Origin: Algoriphagus alkaliphilus
GTDB taxonomy: Bacteria > Bacteroidota > Bacteroidia > Cytophagales > Cyclobacteriaceae
DNA: 40,655 nucleotides
NCBI RefSeq assembly: GCF_900103735.1
Contig: NZ_FMXE01000041.1
Location: forward strand, 1 to 40,655
Reading direction: 5' to 3'
In this document: piece after piece, positions 1 through 9,134 of the stretch
Layout: each line of letters begins with the position of its first letter
Numbering within the stretch: position 1 is the first letter of the stretch
Translations under genes and position numbers: made by a program
The notes under the pieces: generated by a model
What the model was told of the DNA's origin: nothing
The model's input: the letters and a program-made list of their open reading frames with translations, nothing else
The model's database searches: none

Positions 1-845
1 AGCTGAGGATTTAGCCCTTCTGCGATGCTTTGCTGCATGTCTCCAGTGGTGAAATACAGGAATCCATCGGTGTCAAAGAGAAGGCGGCTTCCCCAACGTG
101 TTCCCCCGCTGACTAAGATCGAATCCGGAGCTTCAAAAAGTGTCTCTTGCCCCACCCATTGGTAATCCTTTATTTTCCCTCGGACCAATTTGGTCATAGC
201 AGGTGAAGTCCTATCGGCTGTGTTCTTTGGATTATGACTGTAAGCGAAATAGATCCAGCCATTTTCTGAATAGTTAGGATCCAAAGCCAAATCCATCATC
301 CCTCCAACCAAGTCAGTTCCATAGATAAAAGGAATTCCGGTTACCCGTTTGGGATCGATTTTGCCATCGACCACCCAATAAAGCTCCCCTTTGTTTCCTG
401 AGATTAAGGCACGCTTTTCATCCACAAACTCAATTCCCCAAGGGAAAACCAGTCCTTCGGTGACTAGATTCTCCACCTTGAGGGTATAATCTTCAGTGCT
501 GAAAGTCAGGATTTCTTCCGATTTCTCTTGGGTCGGTTGATTTTTTCTAATGCCTAAAATGTAGTCAGTAAGCTCTCCAATTTCGTGTGTGGGCAAGGCA
601 CTACCCCACTTAATCATCGTTGTATTGGGTATTCCATTGCTAATGACTTTGCTGATATCGGCAGGTTCATTTCCATACTTTAAGTTTTCTACCAAAAGTG
701 AAGTGCCAGCCGGTGTTCCTTTTAGGTCAGCACCATGACAACCCGTGCAGTACATTTTGTAAACCTTCTCTCCATTTTGAGCTGATGCAGTGAATGCGGA
801 CAATAGTAGAGCAGTCAAAAAGATGAGTGATGGTGTAGCTTTCAT
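1..845 (-). CDS. Cytochrome c-PQQ sugar dehydrogenase, partial
   Basis: The gene starts at 845 and runs off the left edge, so only about 281 N-terminal residues are visible. A signal peptide (hydrophobic core at residues 6-20, ending near SAQ) is followed by a small cytochrome c domain with the haem motif CTGCH at residues 33-37. From about residue 120 comes the start of a glucose/sorbosone dehydrogenase beta-propeller (blade-like segments LVFPWGIEFVDEKRALIS and GGMMDLALDPNYSENGWIYF). Such proteins act in the periplasm, oxidising sugars with PQQ and passing electrons to the haem. It lies on the same strand as the VCBS protein and the large propeller-cytochrome lipoprotein and probably belongs to the same oxidative module. 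The substrate cannot be read from the sequence. Confidence 0.85.
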   Translation of the reverse strand, partial: MKATPSLIFLTALLLSAFTASAQNGEKVYKMYCTGCHGADLKGTPAGTSLLVENLKYGNEPADISKVISNGIPNTTMIKWGSALPTHEIGELTDYILGIRKNQPTQEKSEEILTFSTEDYTLKVENLVTEGLVFPWGIEFVDEKRALISGNKGELYWVVDGKIDPKRVTGIPFIYGTDLVGGMMDLALDPNYSENGWIYFAYSHNPKNTADRTSPAMTKLVRGKIKDYQWVGQETLFEAPDSILVSGGTRWGSRLLFDTDGFLYFTTGDMQQSIAEGLNPQ

Positions 846-927
846 AGTAAAATTCCTGAAGGGTTTTGCTTTAGGAAGATACGTAATTCTTATCGTGGGC
901 TCATTTGATTTCGATTAGCTTCAAATA

Positions 928-955
928 TCGGTCATCCGGCACCAGACAACCAACA
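928..955. repeat. Short 7-bp periodic repeat tract
   Basis: Four consecutive 7-mers resembling TCGGACA fill the spacer between the start of the partial dehydrogenase gene and the end of the next minus-strand gene. The same consensus is seen at 2314-2355. Confidence 0.5.
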
Positions 956-959
956 TAGA

Positions 960-2069
960 TCACTTCTGAAAAAACACCGCCAAGCCATCTTTCCCTGCCA
1001 CGGCAATGTCAATTTTTCCATCTCCATTCAGGTCTCCGGTCGAAAAGTAAAGACCTGTACCTTTTCCTTCTCCAAATGGCCCATAGCTGATCACATTTTT
1101 AACAAATGTCTTTCCGTTCCATCTGAAGTAGTACAAGCCAATATCGTCCAGTTCTCCCGGGTCTTTTCCGTTATGAGCGCGATAACGCTTGCCTGTGATC
1201 AGCTCGTTTTTGCCGTCGCCGTCCAGGTCCACCCATTCCAAGGCATGGTATTGGGCGTGGTAGGGATCGATATCATGTTTGACAAATGATATTTCCCCGT
1301 CCTTTCTCACCTGTTCCATCCAATACAGGCCATAGTTGTGGCCATTGCCTGCGATGAGGTCATTCATTCCATCTCCGTTGAGGTCAGTGACGATAATAGG
1401 AATGCTGGTGTCTCCCAAATTGAAAGTCGGGTGAAAAATCCATTGCCCATACCGCAAATCGGGCGGAGCCTCATACCAGCCAAACGAACTCACCAAGTCC
1501 CCCCAGCCGTCTCCGTTGATATCCCCAAAGCCCAAACCATGACCCTGGGTTTCGAATACTTCATGCTTTTCAAATTGATTTGGTGCTACCCATTTGTAAA
1601 ATGCCAGAGGCTTTCGGGGCGTGTTGGGGACGATTTCCAAGGTGCCGTCTCCATCGATATCCCAAGCCCGGATGGTTTCGATATTGCCCGTTTCGGCGAT
1701 AAGATGTTCTTTCCATTCGGAGGCCTTGCCCGGATTCTCCTTCCAGGTCAGTTTGCCCTCAAACCAGCCCCCCGTGATAAAATCTACCCGACCGTCACCG
1801 TTGACATCCATGGGTATGGTGGAGAAATCCTCGTAATATTCCCCATACCGCTTCACTTGACCGATCAACTGTCGTTCGAGAAATTTCGGCCCTTTGTACC
1901 AATAGCTTCCCGAGAGCAAGTCGGGAATGCCGTCCTTGTCCACGTCCATGATCCCAACAGATTCATAGCTTTCGTAGGCGATCATCTGCTTTTCAAAACT
2001 GAGATTTTTGGATTGGGAAAAGGAAAGGACAGGTAAGACTAAGGCTAGAAGTGTGAGGCGGGTTTTCAT
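960..2069 (-). CDS. VCBS/FG-GAP repeat secreted protein
   Basis: This 369-residue protein has a signal peptide (MKTRLTLLALVLPVLSFSQ) and then repeated calcium-binding-like loops of the type DxDxDGxxD: DVDKDGIPDL, DVNGDGRVDF, DIDGDGTLEI, DINGDGWGDL, DLNGDGMNDL, DLDGDGKNEL and DLNGDGKIDI. Seven loops imply a seven-bladed FG-GAP (VCBS) propeller occupying nearly the whole chain. These proteins are exported and usually bind ligands or carbohydrate; no catalytic residues are recognisable. It sits between two minus-strand propeller-cytochrome c genes, which suggests a role in the same extracytoplasmic sugar process, perhaps substrate binding. The start at 2069 gives a complete signal peptide. Confidence 0.85.
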   Translation of the reverse strand: MKTRLTLLALVLPVLSFSQSKNLSFEKQMIAYESYESVGIMDVDKDGIPDLLSGSYWYKGPKFLERQLIGQVKRYGEYYEDFSTIPMDVNGDGRVDFITGGWFEGKLTWKENPGKASEWKEHLIAETGNIETIRAWDIDGDGTLEIVPNTPRKPLAFYKWVAPNQFEKHEVFETQGHGLGFGDINGDGWGDLVSSFGWYEAPPDLRYGQWIFHPTFNLGDTSIPIIVTDLNGDGMNDLIAGNGHNYGLYWMEQVRKDGEISFVKHDIDPYHAQYHALEWVDLDGDGKNELITGKRYRAHNGKDPGELDDIGLYYFRWNGKTFVKNVISYGPFGEGKGTGLYFSTGDLNGDGKIDIAVAGKDGLAVFFQK

Positions 2070-2086
2070 TAATAATTTGTAAAATT

Positions 2087-2135
2087 TACGAAGTACGGTT
2101 TACGAAGTACGAGATACGAAGTACGAATTACGAGG
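2087..2135. repeat. Heptad repeat, seven copies of TACGAAG-like unit
   Basis: Seven uninterrupted 7-mers all begin TACG (consensus TACGAAG). They start at 2087, 2094, 2101, 2108, 2115, 2122 and 2129. The tract lies just upstream of the VCBS gene start. A three-copy relative is at 18816-18836. Confidence 0.75.
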
Positions 2136-2313
2136 TCAACATGAACCTCAATCCTATGAACAGAGAGTAAGCTCATTTATGCTGATTACTTTGCAGACAA
2201 ATAGCTTACCATCTAATTTGGAATTTCGGTTTGGGTATTGAATCAACTTAATAACCAATGACTTAATAATCAATAATGAACGATGAATGTAGAATACTGA
2301 ATAGCGAAGATAG

Positions 2314-2355
2314 CCGGACAACGATCACCGGACATCTGACATCGGTCATCGGACA
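2314..2355. repeat. Heptad repeat, six copies of TCGGACA-like unit
   Basis: Six consecutive 7-mers of consensus TCGGACA (for example CCGGACA at 2314 and 2328, TCGGACA at 2349). The preceding 30 bases (from about 2281) also show a looser 7-bp period of GAATR-type words. The rest of the 2070-2479 spacer is AT-rich with no credible ORF. Confidence 0.7.
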
Positions 2356-2442
2356 ACCCCACCAATAACTCAATAACCAATAACCGTAATACCGAACATC
2401 GAATTTTGAATGCCAAATATCGAAGATGTCCGAAGCCTGAAA

Positions 2443-2474
2443 TTTTTCAATCTTCCAATTTTTCAATTTTTCAA
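2443..2474. repeat. Octad repeat, TTTTTCAA-like
   Basis: Four consecutive 8-mers (TTTTTCAA, TCTTCCAA, then TTTTTCAA twice) lie immediately beyond the stop codon of the large lipoprotein gene. The same octad family occurs at 16245, 17746 and 18889. Confidence 0.65.
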
Positions 2475-2479
2475 TCAAA

Positions 2480-5400
2480 TCACTTCTCCATCGGATGCGC
2501 CTTCAACAGCTCCTCCGGAGTCCAGAAGCCATCCTTGCCCTTGACCTCTTCACGTACCTGTCTGACCAATTCGGGGGAGATGGGACTGGCTTTATTTCCA
2601 AAGGAATTTCGGACATAAGTGAGCACTGCTGCTATTTCTGAGTCATTGAGCATGCCTTCATAAGGAGTCATAGGCACTTGTCCGGGGTATTCACGTCCCG
2701 CTACTTCGATCGGCCCCATGATTCCTTTCAGGACGATTTTGATCAGTCGCTCGGGACTTCCCGTTACCCAAGGCGTGCCACGAAGTGGAGGGAATTGCGA
2801 TGCGGTCAAGCCCCCACCGTCAGCCTGATGACAAGTGCTGCAGAAGCCTTCACGCCCATAGATTTCTTTTCCCAACACAAATAACTCACGGTCCGAACCG
2901 GTCAGCGAGGACTTGATATCTTCTTCCTTTTTCTGTGTGACTGAAAGTCCGTTCAAATGTGCCACGGCAGTTTCCAGGGTGCCGGGGATCCAAGTTTTGT
3001 CTTTGGGTTGTTTTTCGGCTTCCGCCAAAATCGGCAATCCAGTCTCTCTCGGCAACCAGGAAGCAGCCGCAATCGCCTCCATTCTTACTCTTCCGTGAGG
3101 ATCTTTGGCCGAAGCCAGCAGCAGTTCAGCCTGATCTTTCACCTGATGCCCGGTATAGCGAAGTACCCGGGTGGATGCTGCCCTTACCCGGTGGTCAGAG
3201 GATTTCAAGAGTTCTCTCAGCAAGGGTTGATTGACTTTATTTGCTCCCCAGGAGACCCAAAGCGCTTCGAGTCGGTGATGCTCGTAATTGGGGTCATTTT
3301 TATCAAGACTTGCCACCCATTTTTCCACAGCGGCAGTCACTTCCCCCGGATCTCTGCCCCGGAGTTCACGTTTGGTGCGATAGCGGGTTCGGTATTCAGG
3401 GAGTTTCAGGTTTTCCAGCAATTCGGAGATACTTGCTCCGTCGATTTTGGCAGGTGTGACCAAAGGCCGGGAAGGATAGGTCACCCGATAGATCCTGCCA
3501 TGCACATGATCTCTCAGCGGATCGCGGGCATTGTGCTGCATGTGCCCGATCAGGATATTGTGCCAGTCCACGATGTAGAGTGATCCGTCAGGAGCGATCT
3601 CCATATCCACAGGACGGAAATTTCGGTCAGTGGATACTACCAGATCCTGTCTCCACTTTGTTTTAAATCCGACAGTGTCTTCAAAAACTTGGTGTTGCTT
3701 GGTACCGAGGAAACCGATGGTATTGTTGATGATCAGGTCACCTTGGATATCCTCCGGAAAGTGGCGGCTGGAGATAAATTCCAGTCCGGAAGTAGGGCGA
3801 ACCATGTGATCTTTTTCGATGAGGTTTGGCCCCTTGAAGTTGCTGTTTCCGTATCGTGGCAAGGTCGAGCCTGGAAGCATCCAGTTGACATTGGGGCCGG
3901 AGGTTTCGGCGTAGAAGTTTTGCCCCCATGCATCAAAGGCAATGCCCCATGGATTGGGGATGTTCACTTGATTCACTCGTTCCAGCTTGTGCCGTTTGGG
4001 TTCAAATCGGTAAAATCCCCCATTGGTAGCCCGAACAGGCCCGTAGGAGGTTTCCACATTGGTGTGGAGGAAAACGCCTTCTGCCATGTAAATCGCTCCG
4101 GATTCGTCCGTAGTGAATGCCGAAATCGCGTGGTGGGTGTCATGGTCATCAAATCCGCTGAGCAGGATTTCTTTTCGGTCAGCCTTGTCGTCTCCGTTTT
4201 CATCAATCAGGATGATCAGATTGTTACCCTGCGAAACGTAAACCCCTTCCGGTGAGATTTCGAAGCCTACGGGGAGGTGCAGGTTGTCTGCGAAAGTGGT
4301 TTGCTTGTCGGCTTTTCCATCGCCGTCAGTATCTTCAAGAATAATCAGCTTATCCTTTGGTCTCGGGTCTCCCGGTTTGTAGTGCGGATAGCTTGGCATG
4401 GTGGCTACCCAGAGTCTTCCTTTGTTGTCAAAGGAGAGCTGAACGGGATTGGCAAGATCAGGGAATTCATCCTCTGAGGCGAAAAGTTCGATTTTGTAGC
4501 CCTCAGGGACTTTGAGTGTTTTCAGTGCATCTTCTCCGTATTTGTATTCCAGGCTACCATTGGCTTGGGGATTGTAATTGGTTTTGACTTCCGGTAGGCT
4601 TCGTGTTTTGGCATCTGCGGCGACTAAATCCTTCACTTTACCAATTGAGGCTTCCCAAATAGCCGTATCCCGAATGGCAGTCATCTGTCGGATTTTTTCC
4701 AACTCAAAAGGATAATTATCAGGACCAAAGGGATCGTATCGACGCCCAAAGACATGGACTCCGTTCGGGATTTTGTAGTCATTGGTCCACATCCAATTTT
4801 TTTCCATCACGGCCTGATGGATCAGTTCCCGATTTGCTTCGGCATTGTGGTTTTCCTTTCCGAAAAGTTTGTCAGCCAATAAGACAGCCAATTTTGCATA
4901 GCCCTTCTCGTTTAGTTGTGAGCCATCAATGGTCAGGGGTGCTTCCGATTCCTTATACCATTTCTGACTTGGGTTAAAGGCATCGACGAAAAGCAATTCA
5001 TGCTTTGTCGCCACGTCTTTCATTGCCTCAGTATAAAGTTTCAGATTTTCGTTCTCCTTTTTTCCGTCAGGGACGTCCTTTATCGCTGTGATATCTTCAA
5101 AGGCAATGGGGGAAACCAAGGCGAGTTGAGGAGTTGTTTTGCCATTGTATTGTTGGGCTATTGAATGAAGAATCCAGGCTTCCAATTCAGCTTTGAAATT
5201 TTCAAGTCCTTCTTTACCCTGAAAAGACTCATTAAAACCAAAAAATCCTATCACAATATCAGCTTGTAACCTGGTAAGCCATTGGTCGGGCTTTTCCAAA
5301 AACCCTTCACTTCCTGATCTGGTGGCATATTCGGTCTGAAAATCTTCGGCTCCCGGAAAAGCCCAAGGGTCATTTGTTCCTGATCGAGGCCTGAATCCCG

Positions 5401-5635
5401 GTGTGTCACCCGGGTCACTTAGATTCCGGATGAATAGTGTGCTGTCAGGATATCGGAGGTGCATTTCGGTCTCGAAAAGCCCATAGTCCATCATCCGGGA
5501 TCCAAGGTTGTTTCCCAGCAGGGTGATTCGTGAATTTTTGCGGAGCTCGAGGGTTTTATCCTGGGAGCAAGAGGAAAAAATCAGCAGAAAAATTAAAAAA
5601 AGAAAGGAGGCTTGGGTGATTTTTGGGTTGATCAT
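2480..5635 (-). CDS. SGNH-propeller-HEAT-cytochrome c lipoprotein
   Basis: This 1051-residue lipoprotein has a lipobox ending at Cys23 (FSSC). Residues 36-260 resemble an SGNH hydrolase, but the expected GDSL, GxND and DxxH blocks read GNNL (41-44), FGFNES (132-137) and DGSQLN (237-242), so the catalytic Ser and His appear to be absent. From about residue 370 (LKVPEGYKIELFASE) to about 730 follows the PVC-type membrane-bound dehydrogenase propeller known from Planctomycetes and Bacteroidota. HEAT-like helical repeats come next, and a C-terminal cytochrome c has CSTCH at 932-936 and a likely Met ligand near 989 (VPMTP). It probably oxidises a carbohydrate at the periplasmic face of a membrane. 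It is divergent from susC across a spacer of about 360 bp. Confidence 0.9.
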   Translation of the reverse strand: MINPKITQASFLFLIFLLIFSSCSQDKTLELRKNSRITLLGNNLGSRMMDYGLFETEMHLRYPDSTLFIRNLSDPGDTPGFRPRSGTNDPWAFPGAEDFQTEYATRSGSEGFLEKPDQWLTRLQADIVIGFFGFNESFQGKEGLENFKAELEAWILHSIAQQYNGKTTPQLALVSPIAFEDITAIKDVPDGKKENENLKLYTEAMKDVATKHELLFVDAFNPSQKWYKESEAPLTIDGSQLNEKGYAKLAVLLADKLFGKENHNAEANRELIHQAVMEKNWMWTNDYKIPNGVHVFGRRYDPFGPDNYPFELEKIRQMTAIRDTAIWEASIGKVKDLVAADAKTRSLPEVKTNYNPQANGSLEYKYGEDALKTLKVPEGYKIELFASEDEFPDLANPVQLSFDNKGRLWVATMPSYPHYKPGDPRPKDKLIILEDTDGDGKADKQTTFADNLHLPVGFEISPEGVYVSQGNNLIILIDENGDDKADRKEILLSGFDDHDTHHAISAFTTDESGAIYMAEGVFLHTNVETSYGPVRATNGGFYRFEPKRHKLERVNQVNIPNPWGIAFDAWGQNFYAETSGPNVNWMLPGSTLPRYGNSNFKGPNLIEKDHMVRPTSGLEFISSRHFPEDIQGDLIINNTIGFLGTKQHQVFEDTVGFKTKWRQDLVVSTDRNFRPVDMEIAPDGSLYIVDWHNILIGHMQHNARDPLRDHVHGRIYRVTYPSRPLVTPAKIDGASISELLENLKLPEYRTRYRTKRELRGRDPGEVTAAVEKWVASLDKNDPNYEHHRLEALWVSWGANKVNQPLLRELLKSSDHRVRAASTRVLRYTGHQVKDQAELLLASAKDPHGRVRMEAIAAASWLPRETGLPILAEAEKQPKDKTWIPGTLETAVAHLNGLSVTQKKEEDIKSSLTGSDRELFVLGKEIYGREGFCSTCHQADGGGLTASQFPPLRGTPWVTGSPERLIKIVLKGIMGPIEVAGREYPGQVPMTPYEGMLNDSEIAAVLTYVRNSFGNKASPISPELVRQVREEVKGKDGFWTPEELLKAHPMEK

Positions 5636-5781
5636 AGGAAGGATTGCATTTGGTGTTAAGTATAAGCAGAAAGGCGGGGAATTTCAATAAGTATAAAGTA
5701 TCCCAACACTTAAATAGTATAAATAAAGATCAAATTAATGTCGGTTCAAGTATTCTTATATCTATAAAAAAGGCTGATACT

Positions 5782-5798
5782 ATCCTGTGCTATCCTGC
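5782..5798. promoter_or_regulatory. Direct-repeat operator candidate, distal copy
   Basis: ATCCTGTGCTATCCTGC contains two ATCCTG half-sites exactly 10 bp apart. A near-identical 17-mer (15 of 17 identical) is at 5873-5889. Tandem half-sites one helical turn apart suit a transcription activator bound as a head-to-tail dimer. The copy lies upstream of a possible -7 element (5830-5837). Confidence 0.45.
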
Positions 5799-5829
5799 TT
5801 GTAGTGGATGTAATAGTACTGGTTATATT

Positions 5830-5837
5830 TAGTTTTG
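5830..5837 (+). promoter_or_regulatory. Possible -7 promoter element for susC operon
   Basis: TAGTTTTG matches the Bacteroidota -7 consensus TAnnTTTG. No TTTG or TTG lies at the usual distance upstream, but the direct repeat at 5782-5798 ends 31 bp upstream, where an activator could replace the -33 contact. This is a weak call. Confidence 0.3.
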
Positions 5838-5872
5838 GATTGTTTTTGGGTTAATTTTTTTTAGGGTCAAGC

Positions 5873-5889
5873 ATCCTGTACTGTCCTGC
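5873..5889. promoter_or_regulatory. Direct-repeat operator candidate, proximal copy
   Basis: ATCCTGTACTGTCCTGC is the second copy of the 10-bp-period repeat, starting 91 bp from the first. A single inverted half-site, GCAGGAT, follows at 5928-5934. The arrangement lies between the divergent dehydrogenase and susC genes. Confidence 0.45.
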
Positions 5890-5998
5890 ATTAAAAATTT
5901 GATTTTTAGAGGCTTATACATGATAGGGCAGGATGGGGGCTTTTATTTATATGCGGTTATTAGGTGGAAATATTTTCTGTTCAATAAAACCCACCTGT

Positions 5999-8900
5999 AT
6001 GAATAACCATTATCTATCTAAGATGAAAATCCGACTATTCGGATTTTTGTTGCTTATGTTTTGCATAAGCGTAACGAGTTTTGGGCAGACGCAGTCTGTC
6101 CGGGGTGTAATCTCATCCGAAGGCGAACCTGTACCCGGTGCATTGGTAATTGTAAAAGGCACCCAGCGAGGTACGGTCACTGATATCGATGGGAGCTTTT
6201 CCATTCAAGCAGCCGCTGGAGAGACTTTGGTAGTCAGTTTTGTTGGCTACACGACAAAGGAAGTCGCAGTGGTGGGAAATCAGACCTCCTATACAATAGA
6301 ATTGGCTCTATCTACTTCGAATCTTTCAGAGGTCGTAGTTGTAGGTTATGGTAGTCAAATTAAAAAGGAGGTTACCGGGGCCGTAGTGAGTATTGGCGGT
6401 GCTGAACTGAGAGATATGCCTGTTTCCACCATAGCTCAGAAGCTTCAGGGTAGACTGGCAGGTGTTCAGATCAATCAGACTACCGGTCAGCCAGGACGTG
6501 GAATGCAAGTGAGGATCCGAGGTCAGCTTTCAGTAAGTGGTGGTAGCGAACCATTATATGTAGTGGATGGATTTCCTATTACCGGGGATATCAATGCGAT
6601 CAACCCTGATGAGATCGAAGATATCTCAGTATTGAAAGATGCCGCCTCTACTTCGCTGTATGGTTCAAGAGCTGCAAATGGAGTAGTTTTGATTACAACC
6701 AAAAAAGGAAAGGCAGGTCAAACCAATGTCAATTTGAACGTGTTTTCAGGTTTTCAGAAAGTTCCTCAGCGAGGCCGCTTGGAAATGATGAATGCTGAGG
6801 AGTTTGCTCAATTCAAGAAAGAATATTACGAGGATGCCAAGCAGCCTGTACCAAGTGTTTTTCAAGATCCTTCGATCTATCGGGACAAAACCAACGATTG
6901 GTACGATGCTCTCCTTCAGACAGCTCCAATCTCCAGCTATAATCTTACACTTACTTCCAATAAGGAGAGAGTCAATACCTCCGTCGTAGTAGGTTTATTT
7001 GATCAAAAAGGTGTCGTTGTCAATACTGATTTCAAGAGATTTTCCCTTCGCTTAAATACGGAGTATCAGCTTTCTGACAAGATAAATATTGGAGTGAATG
7101 TCGCTCCGAATTACGTATATGACAACACCCCAAGAACTGATGGCACAAGAGGAACGGGCATTATCTTTAATGCCTTGCATACTTGGCCAGTCATGCCGAT
7201 CCGTGATGAGTCTGGGGAGTTGACGTTGTTCAACCGTTTTCCTGCTGAGACAGGTAACATCTTCGCTTATCCAAACTGGGTGAGATCGGCCCAAGAACTT
7301 ACCAATGAGACCACACGATTAAATTTGTTGGCTACTACGTATTTGGAATGGAAGCCAATCAAGGGACTTTCCTTGAAGTCAACGTTCAATGTGGAATTGA
7401 ACAATTCAAGATTTTTCTTTTCCAATCCTTCTACTGCCACTTCAGCTATAAATCAGGCCATTCCCACGATTGCGGCTTCCATCCGTGATAACAACAACAA
7501 TATGTCGTGGCTGAACGAAAACATAGCTACTTATCGTAACTCGATCAAAGATCATAATTTTGAGATCTTAGCAGGATTTTCAAACCAGCATTTCCGTCTT
7601 GATCAGTCCCGTATTCAAGCAGATACTTATCCGGATGATCGCCTTCTTACTATTCAGTCCGCGGTCAACATCAATCGTGGAGGTACCTTTAACAATGTGC
7701 AGGAGTGGAGTCTTACCTCAGTTTTCTCCAGATTTACCTACAATTACAAGGGCAAATATCTTTTCACAGCTTCTGCTCGGGGGGATGGTTCTTCGCGATT
7801 TGGAGTAAACAATCGATGGGGGGTATTCCCTTCTACCTCAGTAGGATGGGTTCTTTCTGACGAGGAATTCCTTAAGGGAAATGAGAAGGTTTCCTTTGCC
7901 AAACTTAGAGCCAGTTATGGAATCACCGGTAACAACAACATCGGAAATTATACCCAATATGCCTTGATTAACAATACAGTCAATGTAGCTTTCAATAATG
8001 TTGTTACTCCCGGTGCCGCGGTTGTTTCATTGGATAATCCAAACCTTGGATGGGAGACCACCGCTCAGTTTGATATAGGGTTTGATCTTGGATTTTTGGA
8101 CGATAGAATCACATTCAACTACGATTACTTCGTTAAAAACACAACTAACCTGCTTTTTGCGGTTCCGATTCCCCAAGAATCCGGTTTTACCAACTTCAAT
8201 GATAACATCGGGGAGATCAAATTCTGGGGGCATGAATTCCAAATCAATGCAGTGCCTACCAAAGGAGCATTCAGATGGTCGGTCAATGCGAACCTATCAT
8301 TCAATCGCAATGAGGTGATTGCCCTTGCAGATGGAATCGACAGAGTTTATGGAGACTTTCATATTACTCAGGTAGGGAAGCCATTTGCACAATTCTATGG
8401 ACTCAAGAAGTTGGGTAACTATGCCAACGCTCAAGATTTGGCTAATTCCCCTGTTATTCCCGGTAGATCTACAGTGGGTAGCATCAAGCTGGAGGATTTC
8501 AACGGGGACGGTGTAATTACGTTTGGAGGAGATCGAGATGACAGGCAAATCATAGGTAACCCTTTTCCTGACTTCTCCTACGGGATTACCAACAATTTCA
8601 ACTACAAAAACTGGGATATGAGCATTGTAGGCTCTGGATCTCAAGGACAAGACGTGTATATGAGACACCTTTTCTCTACTGCCAATTTGGATGGGGTATT
8701 CAATATGGTGAGAAGGGCTGGTGACCGGTTTAGATCCCCGGAAAACCCTGGTGCAGGCATATTTGGTACGACAGTAGGTGGAGGTAACGTCACGGGAATT
8801 GAACGAGACTGGCCCAACAGTAACTTCGTTTGGGATGCGTCCTTCTTTACCATCCGAAACATCACGCTGGGATACACCCTTACCAAGCTTCCTAAAGTAA

Positions 8901-9091
8901 TTAAATCAGCCCGTTTGTATGCTTCGGCGCAGAATGTATTTGTATTCACGAATTATTGGGGAGGCCAAAATCCTGAGGTAAGTATGCAAAACAACGGTCA
9001 GGGAGATGGAGGCAATCTTAGCCCGGGAGTAGATCTAGGCCCGTTTCCTGTGCCGCGTACGATCACCTTTGGTGCAAACATCAATTTTTAA
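5999..9091 (+). CDS. susC: SusC/RagA TonB-dependent outer membrane transporter
   Basis: This is an outer-membrane importer of oligosaccharides or glycosides that works with a SusD lid. A signal peptide (MKIRLFGFLLLMFCISVTSFGQ) precedes a carboxypeptidase-regulatory-like beta-sandwich (VRGVISSEGEPVPGALVIVKG...). The TonB plug domain then carries the family hallmark TSLYGSRAANGVVLITTKKG, and a long beta-barrel ends in a typical C-terminal strand (ITFGANINF). The start is uncertain: an upstream in-frame ATG is at 5933, but 5999 and especially 6023 place the signal peptide correctly. susD follows after 43 bp. The barrel contains an EF-hand-like loop (DFNGDGVITFGGDRDD). The substrate cannot be deduced; the propeller dehydrogenases around it suggest a glycan or glycoside that is oxidised. 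Confidence 0.95.
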   Translation: MNNHYLSKMKIRLFGFLLLMFCISVTSFGQTQSVRGVISSEGEPVPGALVIVKGTQRGTVTDIDGSFSIQAAAGETLVVSFVGYTTKEVAVVGNQTSYTIELALSTSNLSEVVVVGYGSQIKKEVTGAVVSIGGAELRDMPVSTIAQKLQGRLAGVQINQTTGQPGRGMQVRIRGQLSVSGGSEPLYVVDGFPITGDINAINPDEIEDISVLKDAASTSLYGSRAANGVVLITTKKGKAGQTNVNLNVFSGFQKVPQRGRLEMMNAEEFAQFKKEYYEDAKQPVPSVFQDPSIYRDKTNDWYDALLQTAPISSYNLTLTSNKERVNTSVVVGLFDQKGVVVNTDFKRFSLRLNTEYQLSDKINIGVNVAPNYVYDNTPRTDGTRGTGIIFNALHTWPVMPIRDESGELTLFNRFPAETGNIFAYPNWVRSAQELTNETTRLNLLATTYLEWKPIKGLSLKSTFNVELNNSRFFFSNPSTATSAINQAIPTIAASIRDNNNNMSWLNENIATYRNSIKDHNFEILAGFSNQHFRLDQSRIQADTYPDDRLLTIQSAVNINRGGTFNNVQEWSLTSVFSRFTYNYKGKYLFTASARGDGSSRFGVNNRWGVFPSTSVGWVLSDEEFLKGNEKVSFAKLRASYGITGNNNIGNYTQYALINNTVNVAFNNVVTPGAAVVSLDNPNLGWETTAQFDIGFDLGFLDDRITFNYDYFVKNTTNLLFAVPIPQESGFTNFNDNIGEIKFWGHEFQINAVPTKGAFRWSVNANLSFNRNEVIALADGIDRVYGDFHITQVGKPFAQFYGLKKLGNYANAQDLANSPVIPGRSTVGSIKLEDFNGDGVITFGGDRDDRQIIGNPFPDFSYGITNNFNYKNWDMSIVGSGSQGQDVYMRHLFSTANLDGVFNMVRRAGDRFRSPENPGAGIFGTTVGGGNVTGIERDWPNSNFVWDASFFTIRNITLGYTLTKLPKVIKSARLYASAQNVFVFTNYWGGQNPEVSMQNNGQGDGGNLSPGVDLGPFPVPRTITFGANINF

Positions 9092-9134
9092 TCATGGCTA
9101 CTTAGTAGTTGATTACTTCCTAAACTGAACTAAA

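Noticed and set aside
1338..2036. Long plus-strand frame opposite the VCBS gene
   Set aside because: It is the complementary reading of repeated DxDGDG codons. The minus-strand protein has a signal peptide and clear repeats.
5508..5832. Small plus-strand frames before susC
   Set aside because: They lie in the promoter spacer, have no family likeness and cross the direct repeats.
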